DNA of 64,000 nucleotides from Semisulcospira habei. Taxonomy: Eukaryota > Mollusca > Gastropoda > Semisulcospiridae. The DNA lies in contig BTPG01000004.1 of the NCBI GenBank assembly GCA_036245525.1, forward strand, positions 235,163,318-235,227,317, given 5' to 3'. Of this stretch, positions 1 to 13,117 are shown in pieces. The position numbers and the translations under genes are program-made. The stretch's first letter is position 1. Each line of letters begins with the position of its first letter. Under the pieces are notes generated by a model. The model saw only the letters and a program-made list of their open reading frames with translations. It had not been told where the DNA came from and searched no databases.

Positions 1-104
1 CCTCATCAGTCACGCAACTCTGTGGGCTCATTATGATTTCATGATGTCTCGTGCAGCTAAGGCGGCGTTTGACTTGTCTCGGCCGTGAAGGGGTTAAGAG
101 CTGT

Positions 105-163
105 CCACTCCCCCCCCCCCCCCCCACCCCCCCCCACCCCCCCCCCCCCCCCCCCCCCCCTCA
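105..163. repeat. Poly-C low-complexity tract
   Basis: A nearly pure run of C with a few A and T interruptions. Such homopolymers are often unstable and hard to assemble. No function is inferred. Confidence 0.95.
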
Positions 164-216
164 CCCCCATTAGAAAAGATGTAAGATAAAGCTGTGGAGA
201 GGGAGGGGCGGGAGCG

Positions 217-2152
217 CCATATATCAATGACCATTACTGGCATCGGCTGGCCACTGACACGCCCTCAACATATATCAATGACCATTACTGGCATCAGCTG
301 GCCACTGACACGCCCTCAACATATATCAATGACCATTACTGGCATCGGCTGGCCACTGACACGCCCTCAACATATATCAATGACCATTACTGGCATCGGC
401 TGGCCACTGACACGCCCTCAACATATATCAATGACCATTGCTGTTATCGGCTGGCCACTGACACGCCCTCAACATATATCAATGACCATTACTGGCATCG
501 GCTGGCCACTGACACGCCCTCAACATATATCAATGACCATTACTGGCATCGGCTGGCCACTGACACGCCCTCAACATATATCAATGACCATTACTGGCAT
601 CGGCTGGCCACTGACACGCCCTCAACATATATCAATGACCATTACTGGCATCGGCTGGCCACTGACACGCCCTCAACATATATCAATGACCATTATTGGC
701 ATTGACTGGCCACTGACACGCCCTCAACATATATCAATGACCATTGCTGTTATCGGCTGGCCACTGACATGCCCTCAACATATATCAATGACCATTACTG
801 GCATCGACTGGCCACTGACACGCCCTCAACATATATAAATGACAATTACTGTTATTGGCTGGCCACTGACACGCCCTCACCATAAATCAATGACCATTAC
901 TGACATCGGCTGGCCACTGACACGCCCTCAACATATATCAATGACCATTACTGGCATCGGCTGGCCACTGACACGCCCTCAACATATATCAATGACCATT
1001 ACTGTCATCGGCTGGCCACTACACGCCCTTAACATACATCAATGACCATTACTGTTATCGGCTGGCCACTGACACGCCCTCAACATATATCAATGACCAT
1101 TACTGGCATCGACTGGCCACTGACACGCCCTCAACATATATCAATGACCATTACTGGCATCGACTGGCCACTGACACGCCCTCAACATATATCAATTACA
1201 ATTACTGGCATCGACTGGCTACTGACACGCCCTCAACATATATCAATGACCATTACTGGCATCGACTGGCCACTGACACGCCCTCAACATATATCAATGA
1301 CCATTACTGTTATCGCCTTACCACTGACACACCCTCAACATAATTCAATGACCATTACTGGCATCGGCTGGCCACTGACACGCCCTCAACATATATCAAT
1401 GACCATTACTGGCATCGGCTGGCCACTGACACGCACTCAAAATATATCAATGACCATTACTGTCATCGGCTGGCCACTGACACGCCCTCAACATATATCA
1501 ATAACCATTACTATAATCGGCTGGCCACTGACACGCCGTCAACATATATCAATGACCATTACTTTTATCAGCTGGCCACTGACACGCTCTCAACATATAT
1601 TAATGACCATTACTGGCATCGACTGGCCACTGACACGCCCTCAATATATATCAATGACTATTACTGTTATCGGCTGGCCACTGACACGCCCTCAACATAT
1701 ATCAATGACCATTACTGGCATCGGCTGGCCACTGACAGCCCCTCAACATATATCAATGTCCATTACTGGCATTGGCTGGCCACTGACACGCCCTCAACAT
1801 ATATCAATAACCATTACTGGCATCGGCTGGCCACTGTCACGCCCTTAACATATATCAATGACCATTACTGGCATCGGCTGGCCACTGACACGCCCTCAAC
1901 ATATATCAATGACCATTACTGGCATCGACTGGCCACTGACATGCCCTCAACATATATCAATGACCATTGCTTATATCGGATGGCCACTGACACGCCCTCA
2001 ACATATATCAATGACCATTACTGTCATCGGCTGGCCACTGAAACGCCCTCAACATTTATCAATGACCATTACTGGCATCGACTGGCCACTGACACGCCCT
2101 CAACATATATCAATGACCATTACTGGCATCGACTGGCCACTGACAATCCTGA
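217..2152. repeat. 51-bp minisatellite, about 38 copies
   Basis: A 51-bp unit (core ATCAATGACCATTACTGGC, then CATCGGCTGGCCACTGACAC) repeats head to tail with scattered substitutions and a few single-base indels. Because 51 is divisible by three, all frames stay open for long stretches, which produces apparent repetitive ORFs of 115-268 residues. These are broken wherever an indel or stop occurs (near 838, 1045 and 1848) and the substitutions show no codon bias, so it is read as a non-coding satellite. Confidence 0.93.
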
Positions 2153-2989
2153 ACAGAGAAGGATCATGCCGGGTGATGGACAAAGCTGCTCATTTAAGTG
2201 GTTAAAATCATAATCCTCCAAAACTAAGAAATCCACCGACATTGTTCAAAAATCCTCCTGTATAATGTTGGTCACAGACACAGTGCTCATTTTGGATGAA
2301 TATTTAACCCTTCAAAACTAAGAAAATCGAACTCAATTTGTTAAATATCATTTAAAAAATAATCACTAAAATATGGGCAGGTTTAGAAAAATGCCGCACT
2401 CCCCAAATTGTGGCCAAGACAAGTTTTACTGTATCTTACACGCGGTTACACGCACCCCGACCTGTCTGCAAAGGATCCTTGCGAGCCAAAGCCAGTGATC
2501 AACAGAGTATACAGATTATGCCTTTTGAATCATAAGGGTCAATGGAATCGCCAACACCATTCATGTATTCAACGCCCCGAGGCCTATTGACATTCAGTGC
2601 GTATTGAAGTCGCTTCTTGTCTGTGCGTGTCCTGTTCAGTCTACAAAAGAACCTTACAGACCTGAGGGTGTTCTGAGAGTAAGAAGCATTTGACAAATTT
2701 TATAAGTAGGTACATAGAGGAGGGTATACAATTCCCTTGTGCCCGAGTCTAATCAGCCAACCCGTCTTGTGCACCAGTAATACATGCTGCATTCACGGTT
2801 CCCTTGACTCGTCCTGACATCAGTCTTGGGAGAATGTTTTACAACTCTGCGTCAACACGCTCTTTTCCTGCCTGCACTTGCTGTTTACCAGTGGGGACAG
2901 CATTCAAGTGTTGTGTACGCCCGTTCCCCTCGCGCTGGGACCATATGGCGTTGAGGCGCGTCCCCTGGGTGGTGGATAGGGGTTAAAGG
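2153..2989. other. No recognised feature
   Basis: About 840 bases between the minisatellite and the LINE. Only short, uncharacteristic ORFs on both strands. Nothing homologous to a known family was recognised. Confidence 0.6.
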
Positions 2990-5900
2990 GGTGCACCGAA
3001 TGAAATAAGGTGCCGTGAACCAACATGGTCTAAGGGAAGGTAGTCCCGACAGAAAACCCCTGGTCCTCCTAGTAAGGGGGTTGGGCGTGGGGGTAGCTTC
3101 CCCACCCTGCAAAAAAGGAAATAGCTACAAAAACGCTGACGAAAAGACTAACAGTAATTCCTTTCCTGGAGGAGGAAGGTTCTTCTACCAGAAGACTTAT
3201 GACGTCCTGTGGTGAAAGTCGAAAGTCTTCGGAAGCCACAAGACCGAGCCGCCTCTCTCTATCCAGGGACACAACCATGGGCACATGGAACGTCAAGACC
3301 ATGTACCAGAGCGGCAAGGCCGCCCAGATAGCAGCGGAAATGCAAAAGTACAACCTTTCCCTGCTAGGTATCAGTGAAGCCAGAGGGACGCAGTCTGGCC
3401 AGAAAAGGCTGTTAAGTGGGGAGATGATTCTGTATTCAGGTCATGAGGGAGGGGTGGGGTGGGAGCCCCACATTATCTATCTCTGGAGAATGCCCTCCAT
3501 ACAGAAGGAGTAGCATTCATGCTGTCACCAGTGGCACAGAGAGCGCTGATGGGCTGGGAACCTCTTGGGTCAAGAATTATCACAGCAGCCTTTAGAACCA
3601 AGAAAAAGCTCAAGCTGAACGTCATCCAGTGTTATGCGCCCACCAATGACAGTGACGAGGAAGAGAAACAAGAGTTCTACGACCGACTCCAGAGTGCCGT
3701 GGACAAATGTGCGGAGCGAGACATCACCATCGTCATGGGCGATTTTAATGCCAAAATAGGGGAGGACAACACCGGATACGAAGAGGTGATGGGGAGACAG
3801 GGACTAGGCTCGGAGATGAGTGAAAACGGGGAGAGGTTTGTAGAATTTTGTGCTCTAAACCGACTTGTCATTGGAGGCAGCATCTTCCCACACAGAAGAA
3901 TACACAAAGCAACTTGGGTCTCACCTGACCATACAACAGAGAACCAAATAGACCATATCTGCATTAGCAAGAAATTTAGAAGATCCCTTCAAGATGTTCG
4001 AGTGAGGAGGGGAGCAGATGTCGCCTCCGACCACCATCTGCTTACCTTAAGAATGAAGCTCAAGCTAAAGAAAAGCCGCACAGAGACAACAAGAAGACAG
4101 CGCTATAATGTAGGCCTCCTGAGAGAGACTGGAGTGAGAGAAGAGTTCAAACTGGTGCTGTCCAACCGGTTTCAAGCGCTACAGGAGCTAGTAAATAAAG
4201 AGGAGGCGGTCACCACAGAGCAGCAGTGGAAGACAGTTAGAGAGGCGCTGAACTCAACCTGCAAAGACACTGTAGGGTTCAGGAAGCACCATCACAAGGA
4301 CTGGCTGTCGGCACAGACCTTGAAGAAGATAGAAGTGAGGAAACAAAAGAAAGCAGTTGCCAACAACAGTCGCACGAGAGCAGCCAATGTAAGGGCACAG
4401 GGGGAATACTCGGAAGCCAACCGCGAGGTGAAGAGGAATATCAGGGCAGACAAGAGGGCCAGCACAGACAGCCTGGCAGCAGAGGCAGAAAAGGCAGCAG
4501 GCAGCGGTAACATAAAACAGCTCTACGACATTACCAGAAGATTGTCGCGCAAGTATGGCCATACAGAAAGACCAGTAAAAGACAAAGAAGGCAAGCCTAT
4601 TGCAGACAGAGCAGGCCAACTCGACAGATGGGCCGAGTATCTTGAAGAATTACTGAACAGACCTAGCCCACCCGACCCCCCAGACATCCAGCCGGCAGAG
4701 ACCGACCTAACCATCAGCTGTGACAAACCCAGCCGGGAAGAGATCAGAAGAGCAGTGGCATTTTTGAAGAACGGCAAAGCAGCAGGCCCAAATGGCATCC
4801 CAGCGGAGTCTCTGAAAGCAGACCTAGAGACAACAGTGGAGATGCTGTACCCACTGTTTGGAAAGATCTGCGAAGAGGAGGTGATGCCGGCTGATTGGAA
4901 GGAGGGGTACCTAATCAAGCTTCCCAAGAAAGGCGACCTCAGCAAGTGTTCCAACTACAGAGGAATCACCTTGCTGTCAGTACCAGGAAAGGTCTTCAAC
5001 AGGATCATCCTGGAGAGAATGAAGAGCTCCGTTGACCCCCAGCTGAGAGACCAGCAAGCAGGATTCAGGAAGAACCGATCATGTACACTCTCCGCCACTC
5101 TCCGCATCATCGTGGAACAGTCTCTGGAGTGGAGCTCCCCGCTGTACGTCAACTTTGTGGATTATGAGAAAGCATTTGACAGTGTGGACCGAGAGACTCT
5201 GTGGAAACTCCTACGACACTATGGTGTACCCACAAAGCTCGTCCGCCTGATCAATAGCAGCTACGATGGCATGACATGTCGCGTGATCCACGAAGGGCAG
5301 TTCACCAGGGAGCTCCAGGTCAGAACTCGTGTCAGGCAGGGGTGTCTGCTGTCTCCGTTCCTCTTCCTACTGGCCATAGACTGGGTCATGAAGATGACCA
5401 CAGAGCACAGACGAAGTGGAATACAGTGGACACTGTGGCACAGCTTGACGACCTCGATTTTGCAGACGACTTGGCATTACTGTCCCACACTCATCAACAA
5501 ATGCAGGACAAGACCACGAGGCTTGCTGACATCTCGTCCCAAGTGGACCTCACCATTCACAAACAGAAAACAAAGACAATGAGGCTGAACGCAATCAGGG
5601 AAGAACCAGTCTTGCTTGCTGGCACCCCGTTGGAGGAGGTGGAGTCATTCACCTATCTCGGGAGCATCATAGACAAAAAAGGCGGCACTGATGCAGATGT
5701 CAGAGCACGAATCGGTAAAGCCAGAGCAGCCTTTCTCCAGTTGAAAAAAGTGTGGAGTTCCAGAGAGGCGTCACAACACACCAAAGTCCGGATTTTCAAC
5801 TCCAATGTAAAAGCAGTTCTCCTTGGAAATTTGGAGACTTGGAAATTGACAAAAACCACAGTCAACAGAGTATAGACCTTCATGAACAGTTGCCTTAGAA

Positions 5901-6213
5901 GAATTTTGAAAATCCACTGAGAAGATCAGCAACGTCAGACTCTGGGAGAGAACAGAGCAGATAACAGCAGAGAATAAAATTGGGCGAAGAAGATGGGGAT
6001 GGATCGGTCAGAGTCTGAGAAAGCCAGCTTCCAGTATCACTAGGTAGGCATTGCCATGGAACCCCCAGGGAAAGAGGAAAAAAGGTAGGCCGAGAAGCTC
6101 CTGGCGTCGAGACCTCCAAGCAGACATCAAGAGACTGGGAACCACCTGGAGTAGAATCGAAGGAGAAGCACAGGACAGGAGTTGCTGGAGGTCTCTCGTC
6201 GACGCCCTATACC
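2990..6213 (+). pseudogene. RTE-type (SjR2-like) non-LTR retrotransposon, frameshifted
   Basis: A LINE encoding an AP-like endonuclease followed by reverse transcriptase. The endonuclease starts near 3276 (GTWNVKTMYQSGK) and includes VMGDFNAKIG, QIDHICIS and a terminal SDHHLL motif near 4030. RT motifs follow: NGKAAGPNGIPAE (~4772), YRGITLLSVPGKV (~4956), DYEKAFDSVDR (~5160), RQGCLLSPFLFL (~5335) and the catalytic FADD (~5459). The C-terminal GKRKKGRPRSSWRRDL block lies near 6070. The frame breaks near 3470 (small insertion in the endonuclease), near 5430 just before FADD, and with stops and shifts at 5872-6050. The copy is dead. The 5' segment from ~2990 resembles the leader of SjR2/SR2-like RTE elements. 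Clade is assigned from motif wording, not from a tree. Confidence 0.85.
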
Positions 6214-6830
6214 CTCTCTCCTTTCCGGTCTCCCTCACTCTACCATCTTCACTCTCCAGCGCGTCCAGAACAATGCTGCCCGCCTCGTCCTCAGAAAGAA
6301 AAAAATCCGACCACATCACACCCCTGCTCAAACTCCTCCACTGGCTCCCAATCCCCCAACACATCCAATACAAAGTTCTGTCTTTCTGCTACAAATCCCT
6401 GAACAACTGCGCTCCTGCCTATCTCTCTAACTTACTTCACCCCTACACACCTTCCCGCTCTCTCCGCTCTGCCTCCGACCCTTTCCGCCTCCACATCCCT
6501 CGCACCAAACTTAACACTTTCGGCCCCCGCTCCTTCTCCGTCTACGGTCCATCCACCTGGAACACTCTCCCACTCTCTCTCCGTCAGAAACACTCTCTCT
6601 CCTCCTTCCAGTCCTCCCTCAAAACTCACCTCTTTCAACAGTTTTAGCACTATATCACCACACTCCCCATCCCAAGCTGACCGTCGTAATGTATTTCACT
6701 GTTTGTGGTACGCGAGTCATTGTCTAAAGCGTGCGCATGCGTGCGCGAGTTGTGAGTGTGCGCTTAGAGTTATAATTATTATAAGATAAGCGCATTATAA
6801 ATACCGTAATTATTATTTATTATTATACCC
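6214..6830 (+). mobile_element. L2/CR1-like LINE 3' fragment with structured tail
   Basis: Starts abruptly after the RTE coding end. It encodes the last part of an L2/CR1-type ORF2: VQNNAARLVLRKKK, SDHITPLLKLLHWLPI, and a C-terminal SFQSSLKTHLFQQF just before a stop at 6645-6647. The 3' tail carries GATAAGCGCATTATAAATAC and then (ATT)n, the usual form of an L2-type 3' end. The same fragment with the same tail recurs at 32335-32930, so this is a dispersed 5'-truncated family. The run-on reading frame from the RTE into this fragment is accidental. Confidence 0.8.
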
Positions 6831-6898
6831 GGGTAGGGGTGACAGGCGTAAGTAAGTACGCCCGTTCACCTTGTCCCCTGGTACCTTTTAACCCGCCG

Positions 6899-6900
<2 letters not shown>

Positions 6901-6973
<73 letters not shown>
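6901..6973. repeat. (CA)n microsatellite
   Basis: An uninterrupted CA dinucleotide run of about 36 units. Confidence 0.97.
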
Positions 6974-6976
<3 letters not shown>

Positions 6977-7041
6977 TGTATAACACTATTCATAATACTC
7001 TGGTGGTGGGGCACTTGGACTAGTTATTTCTCTCTGCGGCT

Positions 7042-7232
7042 CTGTTGTGGGTGTGTGCTTGACTGTTGTGGGTGTGTGCTTGACTGTTGTGGGTGTGTGC
7101 TTGACTGTTGTGGGTGTGTGCTTGACTGTTGTGGGTGTGTGCTTGACTGTTGTAGGTGTGTACTTGACTGTTGTAGGTGTGTGCTTGACTGTTGTGGGTG
7201 TGTGCTTGACTGTTGTGGGTGTGTGCTTGACA
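7042..7232. repeat. 21-bp minisatellite, about 9 copies
   Basis: Unit TGTTGTGGGTGTGTGCTTGAC repeats nine times with one or two G-to-A or C-to-A variants. Open in several frames because 21 is a multiple of three. No coding signal. Confidence 0.93.
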
Positions 7233-8094
7233 CTGTTTGTCGAATGACACATTTAACTCTTTATGACTGAGACCTTGAATAATGACAACAGTTATCTGCC
7301 CTACAGCAGGCCACAGTTCATGACGTCTGTTTTGCTTTGCTTGTCACACAGCTACACACACCGCTTGTCAAGCAACACGCTCTACCCGGAATGATACCCT
7401 TATTTGAGTGACAGCTAAACGCAATCTTGGTCAGCAAGAGACAAAGATCCTCATGAGCCCCTGCCACTGCAACCCGCCACTACAGGGGCTGATGGGCAAC
7501 TATGCCTCTTGCAGATGGAAGGTGATGGGAGAGGGACTGTATCGGCAACAAAACACACACTGACAAGGAAACTGAAAGTACAGGCTAGCCTGACCCCGCC
7601 CACTATGGCGTCACATTCACTACACTGGCGTATCAGGAAGATCGCTACTCAATACTCGTAGAGGCCAACACAGCTGGGATCGGACGAGAACTAGCCTGTC
7701 GCTGTGACACTGTACACCATGATTGTCAGTCCGTAGTGGCCAACATAGCTGGGATCGGACGAGAACTAACCTGTCGCTGTGACACTGTACACCATGATTG
7801 TCAGTCCGTAGTGCTGAGTGTCGGTGATAATGACAGCTATTTCTAAGCAAAGACAACTCACCTTGTACAGAGCTGTAGTTATGACGGCCTGTAGACTTGC
7901 ATCCCAATGAAAACAGACGTCGAGTGGTCAAGCCAGGACAGGTGACCGCACGCAACCCGGAAGTACATGCAGAGTCGTAACATTGGGCATAATACGTTCA
8001 GTGCACTCGCTAATTCAACTGAGTACCTGCGTTCGAATATGAATATCTACCGGGGCGGTCTGCAGCGAGATTAGACTGAACGCAGCCCGACGTA
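7233..8094. repeat. Non-coding stretch with a 75-bp tandem duplication
   Basis: No gene recognised. Between 7663 and 7812 a block of about 75 bp (beginning GGCCAACA, containing GATCGGACGAGAACTA and ATGATTGTCAGTCCGTAGTG) is present twice in tandem with three substitutions. The remainder is unique sequence. Confidence 0.7.
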
Positions 8095-9778
8095 ACGTGA
8101 TCTAACTTGTGACCTGTTTAGTTCGTCCTGATCCAACCCGACGTAACGTGATCTTGACCTGCGACCTGTTTAGTTCGTCCTGATCCAACCCGACGTAAGT
8201 TGATCTAACCTGTGACCTGTTTTGTTCGTCCTGATCCAGCCCGACGTAACGTGATCTTGACCTGCGACCTGTTTAGTTCGTCCTGATCCAACCCGACGTA
8301 AGTTGATCTAACCTGTGACCTGTTTAGTTCGTCCTGATCCAGCCCGACGTAACTTGATCTAACCTGTGACCTGTTTAGTTCGTCCTGATCCAGCCCGACG
8401 TAAGTTGATCTAACCTGTGACCTGTTTAGTTCGTCCTGATCCAGCCCGACGTAAGTTGATCTAACCTGTGACCTGTTTAGTTCGTCCTGATCCAGCCCGA
8501 CGTAACTTGATCTAACCTGTGACCTGTTTAGTTCGTCCTGATCCAGCCCGACGTAACTTGATCTAACCTGTGACCTGTTTAGTTCGTCCTGATCCAACCC
8601 GACGTAACTTGATCTAACCTGCGACCTGTTTTGTTCGTCCTGATCCAACCCGACGTAACTTGATCTAACCTGTGACCTGTTTTGTTCGTCCTGATCCAGC
8701 CCGACGTAACGTGATCTAACCTGTGACCTGTTTTGTTCGTCCTGATCCAGCCCGACGTAACTTGATCAAACCTGCGACCTGTTTAGTTCGTCCTGATCCA
8801 ACCCGACGTAAGTTGATCTAACCTGTGACCTGTTTAGTTCGTCCTGATCCAGCCCGACATAACGTGATCTAACCTGTGACCTGTTTAGTTCGTCCTGATC
8901 CAGCCCGACGTAAGTTGATCTAACCTGTGACCTGTTTAGTTCGTCCTGATCCAACCCGACGTAACGTGATCTAACCTGTGACCTGTTTAGTTCGTCCTGA
9001 TCCAACCCGACGTAACCTGATCTAACCTGTGACCTGTTTTGTTCGTTCTGATCCAGCCCGACGTAACTTGATCTAACCTGTGACCTGTTTAGTTCGTCCT
9101 GATCCAGCCCGACGTAACTTGATCTAACCTGTGACCTGTTTTGTTCGTCCTGATCCAACCCGACGTAACGTGATCTAACATGTGACCTGTTTTGTTCGTC
9201 CTGATCCAACCCGACGTAACGTGATCTAACCTGTGACCTGTTTAGTTCGTCCTGATCCAGCCCGACGTAACGTGATCTAACCTGTGACCTGTTTTGTTCG
9301 TCCTGATCCAGCCCGACGTAACGTGATCTAACCTGCGACCTGTTTTGTTCGTCCTGATCCAACCCGACGTAACTTGATCTAACCTGTGACCTGTTTAGTT
9401 CGTCCTGATCCAACCCGACGTAACGTGATCTAACCTGCGACCTGTTTAGTTCGTCCTGATCCAACCCGACGTAACGTGATCTAACCTGCGACCTGTTTAG
9501 TTCGTCCTGATCCAACCCGACGTAACGTGATCTAACCTGCGACCTGTTTAGTTCGTCCTGATCCAGCCCGACGTAACTTGATCTAACCTGTGACCTGTTT
9601 TGTTCGTCCTGATCCAGCCCGACGTAACGTGATCTAACCTGTGACCTGTTTAGTTCGTCCTGATCCAACCCGACGTAACGTGATCTAACCTGCGACCTGT
9701 TTAGTTCGTCCTGATCCAACCTGACGTAACTTGATCTAACCTGCGACCTGTTTTGTTCGTCCTGATCCAACCCGCTTC
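8095..9778. repeat. 51-bp minisatellite, about 33 copies
   Basis: Unit of 51 bp (GACCTGTTTAGTTCGTCC then TGATCCAACCCGACGTAAC) in tandem. The minus strand reads as a 17-residue repeat (LDQDELNRSQVRSSYVG with L/Q and S/T/R variants) open over 147 and 345 residues, interrupted at 8648-8766. The residue-changing substitutions and the lack of a unique N- or C-terminal domain argue against a real protein, but an expressed repeat cannot be excluded. Confidence 0.9.
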
Positions 9779-9802
9779 GTCTGCAAGAGACATAGGTAGT
9801 CA

Positions 9803-12617
9803 TCAGCCACTGTCACTGTAGGTGTTGATGAGAATCTATGTCCCTTGCTGCCACTGTCACTGTAGGTGTTGATGAGAATCTATGTCCCTTGCTGCCACTG
9901 TCACTGTAGGTGTTGATGAGAATCTATGTCCCTTGCTGCTACTGTCACTGTAGGTGTTGATGAGAATCTATGTCCCTTGCTGCCACTGTCACTGTAGGTG
10001 TTGATGAGAATCTATGTCCCTTGCTGCCACTGTCACTGTAGGTGTTGATGAGAATCTATGTCCCTTGCTGCCACTGTCACTGTAGGTGTTGATGAGAATC
10101 TATGTCCCTTGCTGCCACTGTCACTGTAGGTGTTGATGAGAATCTATGTCCCTTGCTGCCACTGTCACTGTAGGTGTTGATGAGAATCTATGTCCCTTGC
10201 TGCCACTGTCACTGTAGGTGTTGATGAGAATCTATGTCCCTTGCTGCCACTGTCACTGTAGATGTTGATGAGAATCTATGTCCCTTGCTGCTACTGTCAC
10301 TGTAGGTGTTGATGAGAATCTATGTCCCTTGCTGCCACTGTCACTGTAGGTGTTGATGAGAATCTATGTCCCTTGCTGCCACTGTCACTGTAGGTGTTGA
10401 TGAGAATCTATGTCCCTTGCTGCCACTGTCACTGTAGATGTTGATGAGAATCTATGTCCCTTGCTGCTACTGTCACTGTAGGTGTTGATGAGAATCTATG
10501 TCCCTTGCTGCCACTGTCACTGTAGGTGTTGATGAGAATCTATGTCCCTTGCTGCTACTGTCACTGTAGGTGTTGATGAGAATCTATGTCCCTTGCTGCC
10601 ACTGTCACTGTAGGTGTTGATGAGAATCTATGTCCCTTGCTGCTACTGTCACTGTAGGTGTTGATGAGAATCTATGTCCCTTGCTGCCACTGTCACTGTA
10701 GGTGTTGATGAGAATCTATGTCCCTTGCTGCCACTGTCACTGTAGGTGTTGATGAGAATCTATGTCCCTTGCTGCTACTGTCACTGTAGGTGTTGATGAG
10801 AATCTATGTCCCTTGCTGCCACTGTCACTGTAGGTGTTGATGAGAATCTATGTCCCTTGCTGCCACTGTCACTGTAGGTGTTGATGAGAATCTATGTCCC
10901 TTGCTGCCACTGTCACTGTAGGTGTTGATGAGAATCTATGTCCCTTGCTGCCACTGTCACTGTAGGTGTTGATGAGAATCTATGTCCCTTGCTGCCACTG
11001 TCACTGTAGGTGTTGATGAGAATCTATGTCCCTTGCTGCCACTGTCACTGTAGGTGTTGATGAGAATCTATGTCCCTTGCTGCCACTGTCACTGTAGATG
11101 TTGATGAGAATCTATGTCCCTTGCTGCTACTGTCACTGTAGGTGTTGATGAGAATCTATGTCCCTTGCTGCCACTGTCACTGTAGGTGTTGATGAGAATC
11201 TATGTCCCTTGCTGCTACTGTCACTGTAGGTGTTGATGAGAATCTATGTCCCTTGCTGCCACTGTCACTGTAGGTGTTGATGAGAATCTATGTCCCTTGC
11301 TGCCACTGTCACTGTAGGTGTTGATGAGAATCTATGTCCCTTGCTGCTACTGTCACTGTAGGTGTTGATGAGAATCTATGTCCCTTGCTGCCACTGTCAC
11401 TGTAGGTGTTGATGAGAATCTATGTCCCTTGCTGCCACTGTCACTGTAGGTGTTGATGAGAATCTATGTCCCTTGCTGCTACTGTCACTGTAGGTGTTGA
11501 TGAGAATATGTCCCTTGCTGCCACTGTCACTGTAGGTGTTGATGAGAATCTATGTCCCTTGCTGCCACTGTCACTGTAGGTGTTGATGAGAATCTATGTC
11601 CCTTGCTGCCACTGTCACTGTAGGTGTTGATGAGAATCTATGTCCCTTGCTGCCACTGTCACTGTAGGTGTTGATGAGAATCTATGTCCCTTGCTGCCAC
11701 TGTCACTGTAGGTGTTGATGAGAATATGTCCCTTGCTGCCACTGTCACTGTAGGTGTTGATGAGAATCTATGTCCCTTGCTGCCACTGTCACTGTAGGTG
11801 TTGATGAGAATATGTCCCTTGCTGCCACTGTCACTGTAGGTGTTGATGAGAATCTATGTCCCTTGCTGCCACTGTCACTGTAGGTGTTGATGAGAATCTA
11901 TGTCCCTTGCTGCCACTGTCACTGTAGGTGTTGATGAGAATCTATGTCCCTTGCTGCCACTGTCACTGTAGGTGTTGATGAGAATCTATGTCCCTTGCTG
12001 CTACTGTCACTGTAGGTGTTGATGAGAATCTATGTCCCTTGCTGCCACTGTCACTGTAGGTGTTGATGAGAATCTATGTCCCTTGCTGCCACTGTCACTG
12101 TAGGTGTTGATGAGAATCTATGTCCCTTGCTGCCACTGTCACTGTAGATGTTGATGAGAATCTATGTCCCTTGCTGCTACTGTCACTGTAGGTGTTGATG
12201 AGAATCTATGTCCCTTGCTGCTACTGTCACTGTAGGTGTTGATGAGAATCTATGTCCCTTGCTGCCACTGTCACTGTAGGTGTTGATGAGAATCTATGTC
12301 CCTTGCTGCCACTGTCACTGTAGGTGTTGATGAGAATCTATGTCCCTTGCTGCCACTGTCACTGTAGATGTTGATGAGAATCTATGTCCCTTGCTGCCAC
12401 TGTCACTGTAGATGTTGATGAGAATCTATGTCCCTTGCTGCCACTGTCACTGTAGATGTTGATGAGAATCTATGTCCCTTGCTGCCACTGTCACTGTAGA
12501 TGTTGATGAGAATCTATGTCCCTTGCTGCCACTGTCACTGTAGATGTTGATGAGAATCTATGTCCCTTGCTGCCACTGTCACTGTAGATGTTGATGAAAA
12601 TCTAAGTTCCTTGCTGC
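9803..12617. repeat. 44-bp minisatellite, about 64 copies
   Basis: A very homogeneous array of TGCCACTGTCACTGTAGGTG followed by TTGATGAGAATCTATGTCCC and TTGC. Variants are TGCTACTG, GTAGATG and a 2-bp deletion (AGAATATG, at about 11506, 11724 and 11810). The unit length is not a multiple of three and frames close quickly. The last seven or so units share the GTAGATG variant, showing local homogenisation at the distal edge. Confidence 0.95.
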
Positions 12618-12739
12618 CAGAAGATCGGCCTCATTTACGTTATTAGTTTGAGGAAGTCAGCGGGTTTATGTCTACAGTTGTAGTGGCAGTGTGTGGAGGT
12701 TACGGTTGAGTTGCACATTTGTTGTCTCCCTTTGACTGT

Positions 12740-12862
<123 letters not shown>

Positions 12863-13117
12863 CGTGTTACATGATAATTATGGGCGGTAGACATTTTATC
12901 ATGATAAATGAAGGCCGCTATCTCTTGCTTTACGCATTCCAACGCCGTCTACAGAAGATGACGCTGATACTCTGTGTGGCAGTCTCTCGTTCGACTGTAT
13001 TACAATTCTAGAGACAAAGAAGTACCCAACGGAGAAAGAAACACGCTAGAAAAGAGGGGTACAACACAATTTATTAATATTTTGGGTAAATACCCTTTTT
13101 CAAAATAGACAAACAAA

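Noticed and set aside
194..2213. Long repetitive proteins of 115-268 residues over the 51-bp minisatellite
   Set aside because: Frames stay open only because the unit is a multiple of three; there are indels and stops between blocks and no unique domain.
6051..6647. A 198-residue fusion of the RTE C-terminus with an L2-like C-terminus
   Set aside because: Two unrelated LINE families meet at about 6213; the shared frame is accidental.
6839..7270. HT-repeat and Cys-rich proteins on both strands
   Set aside because: Translations of the (CA)n run and the 21-bp minisatellite.
217..12617. CRISPR-like arrays because of regular repeats
   Set aside because: The units are contiguous with no unique spacers, and the setting is a eukaryotic genome.
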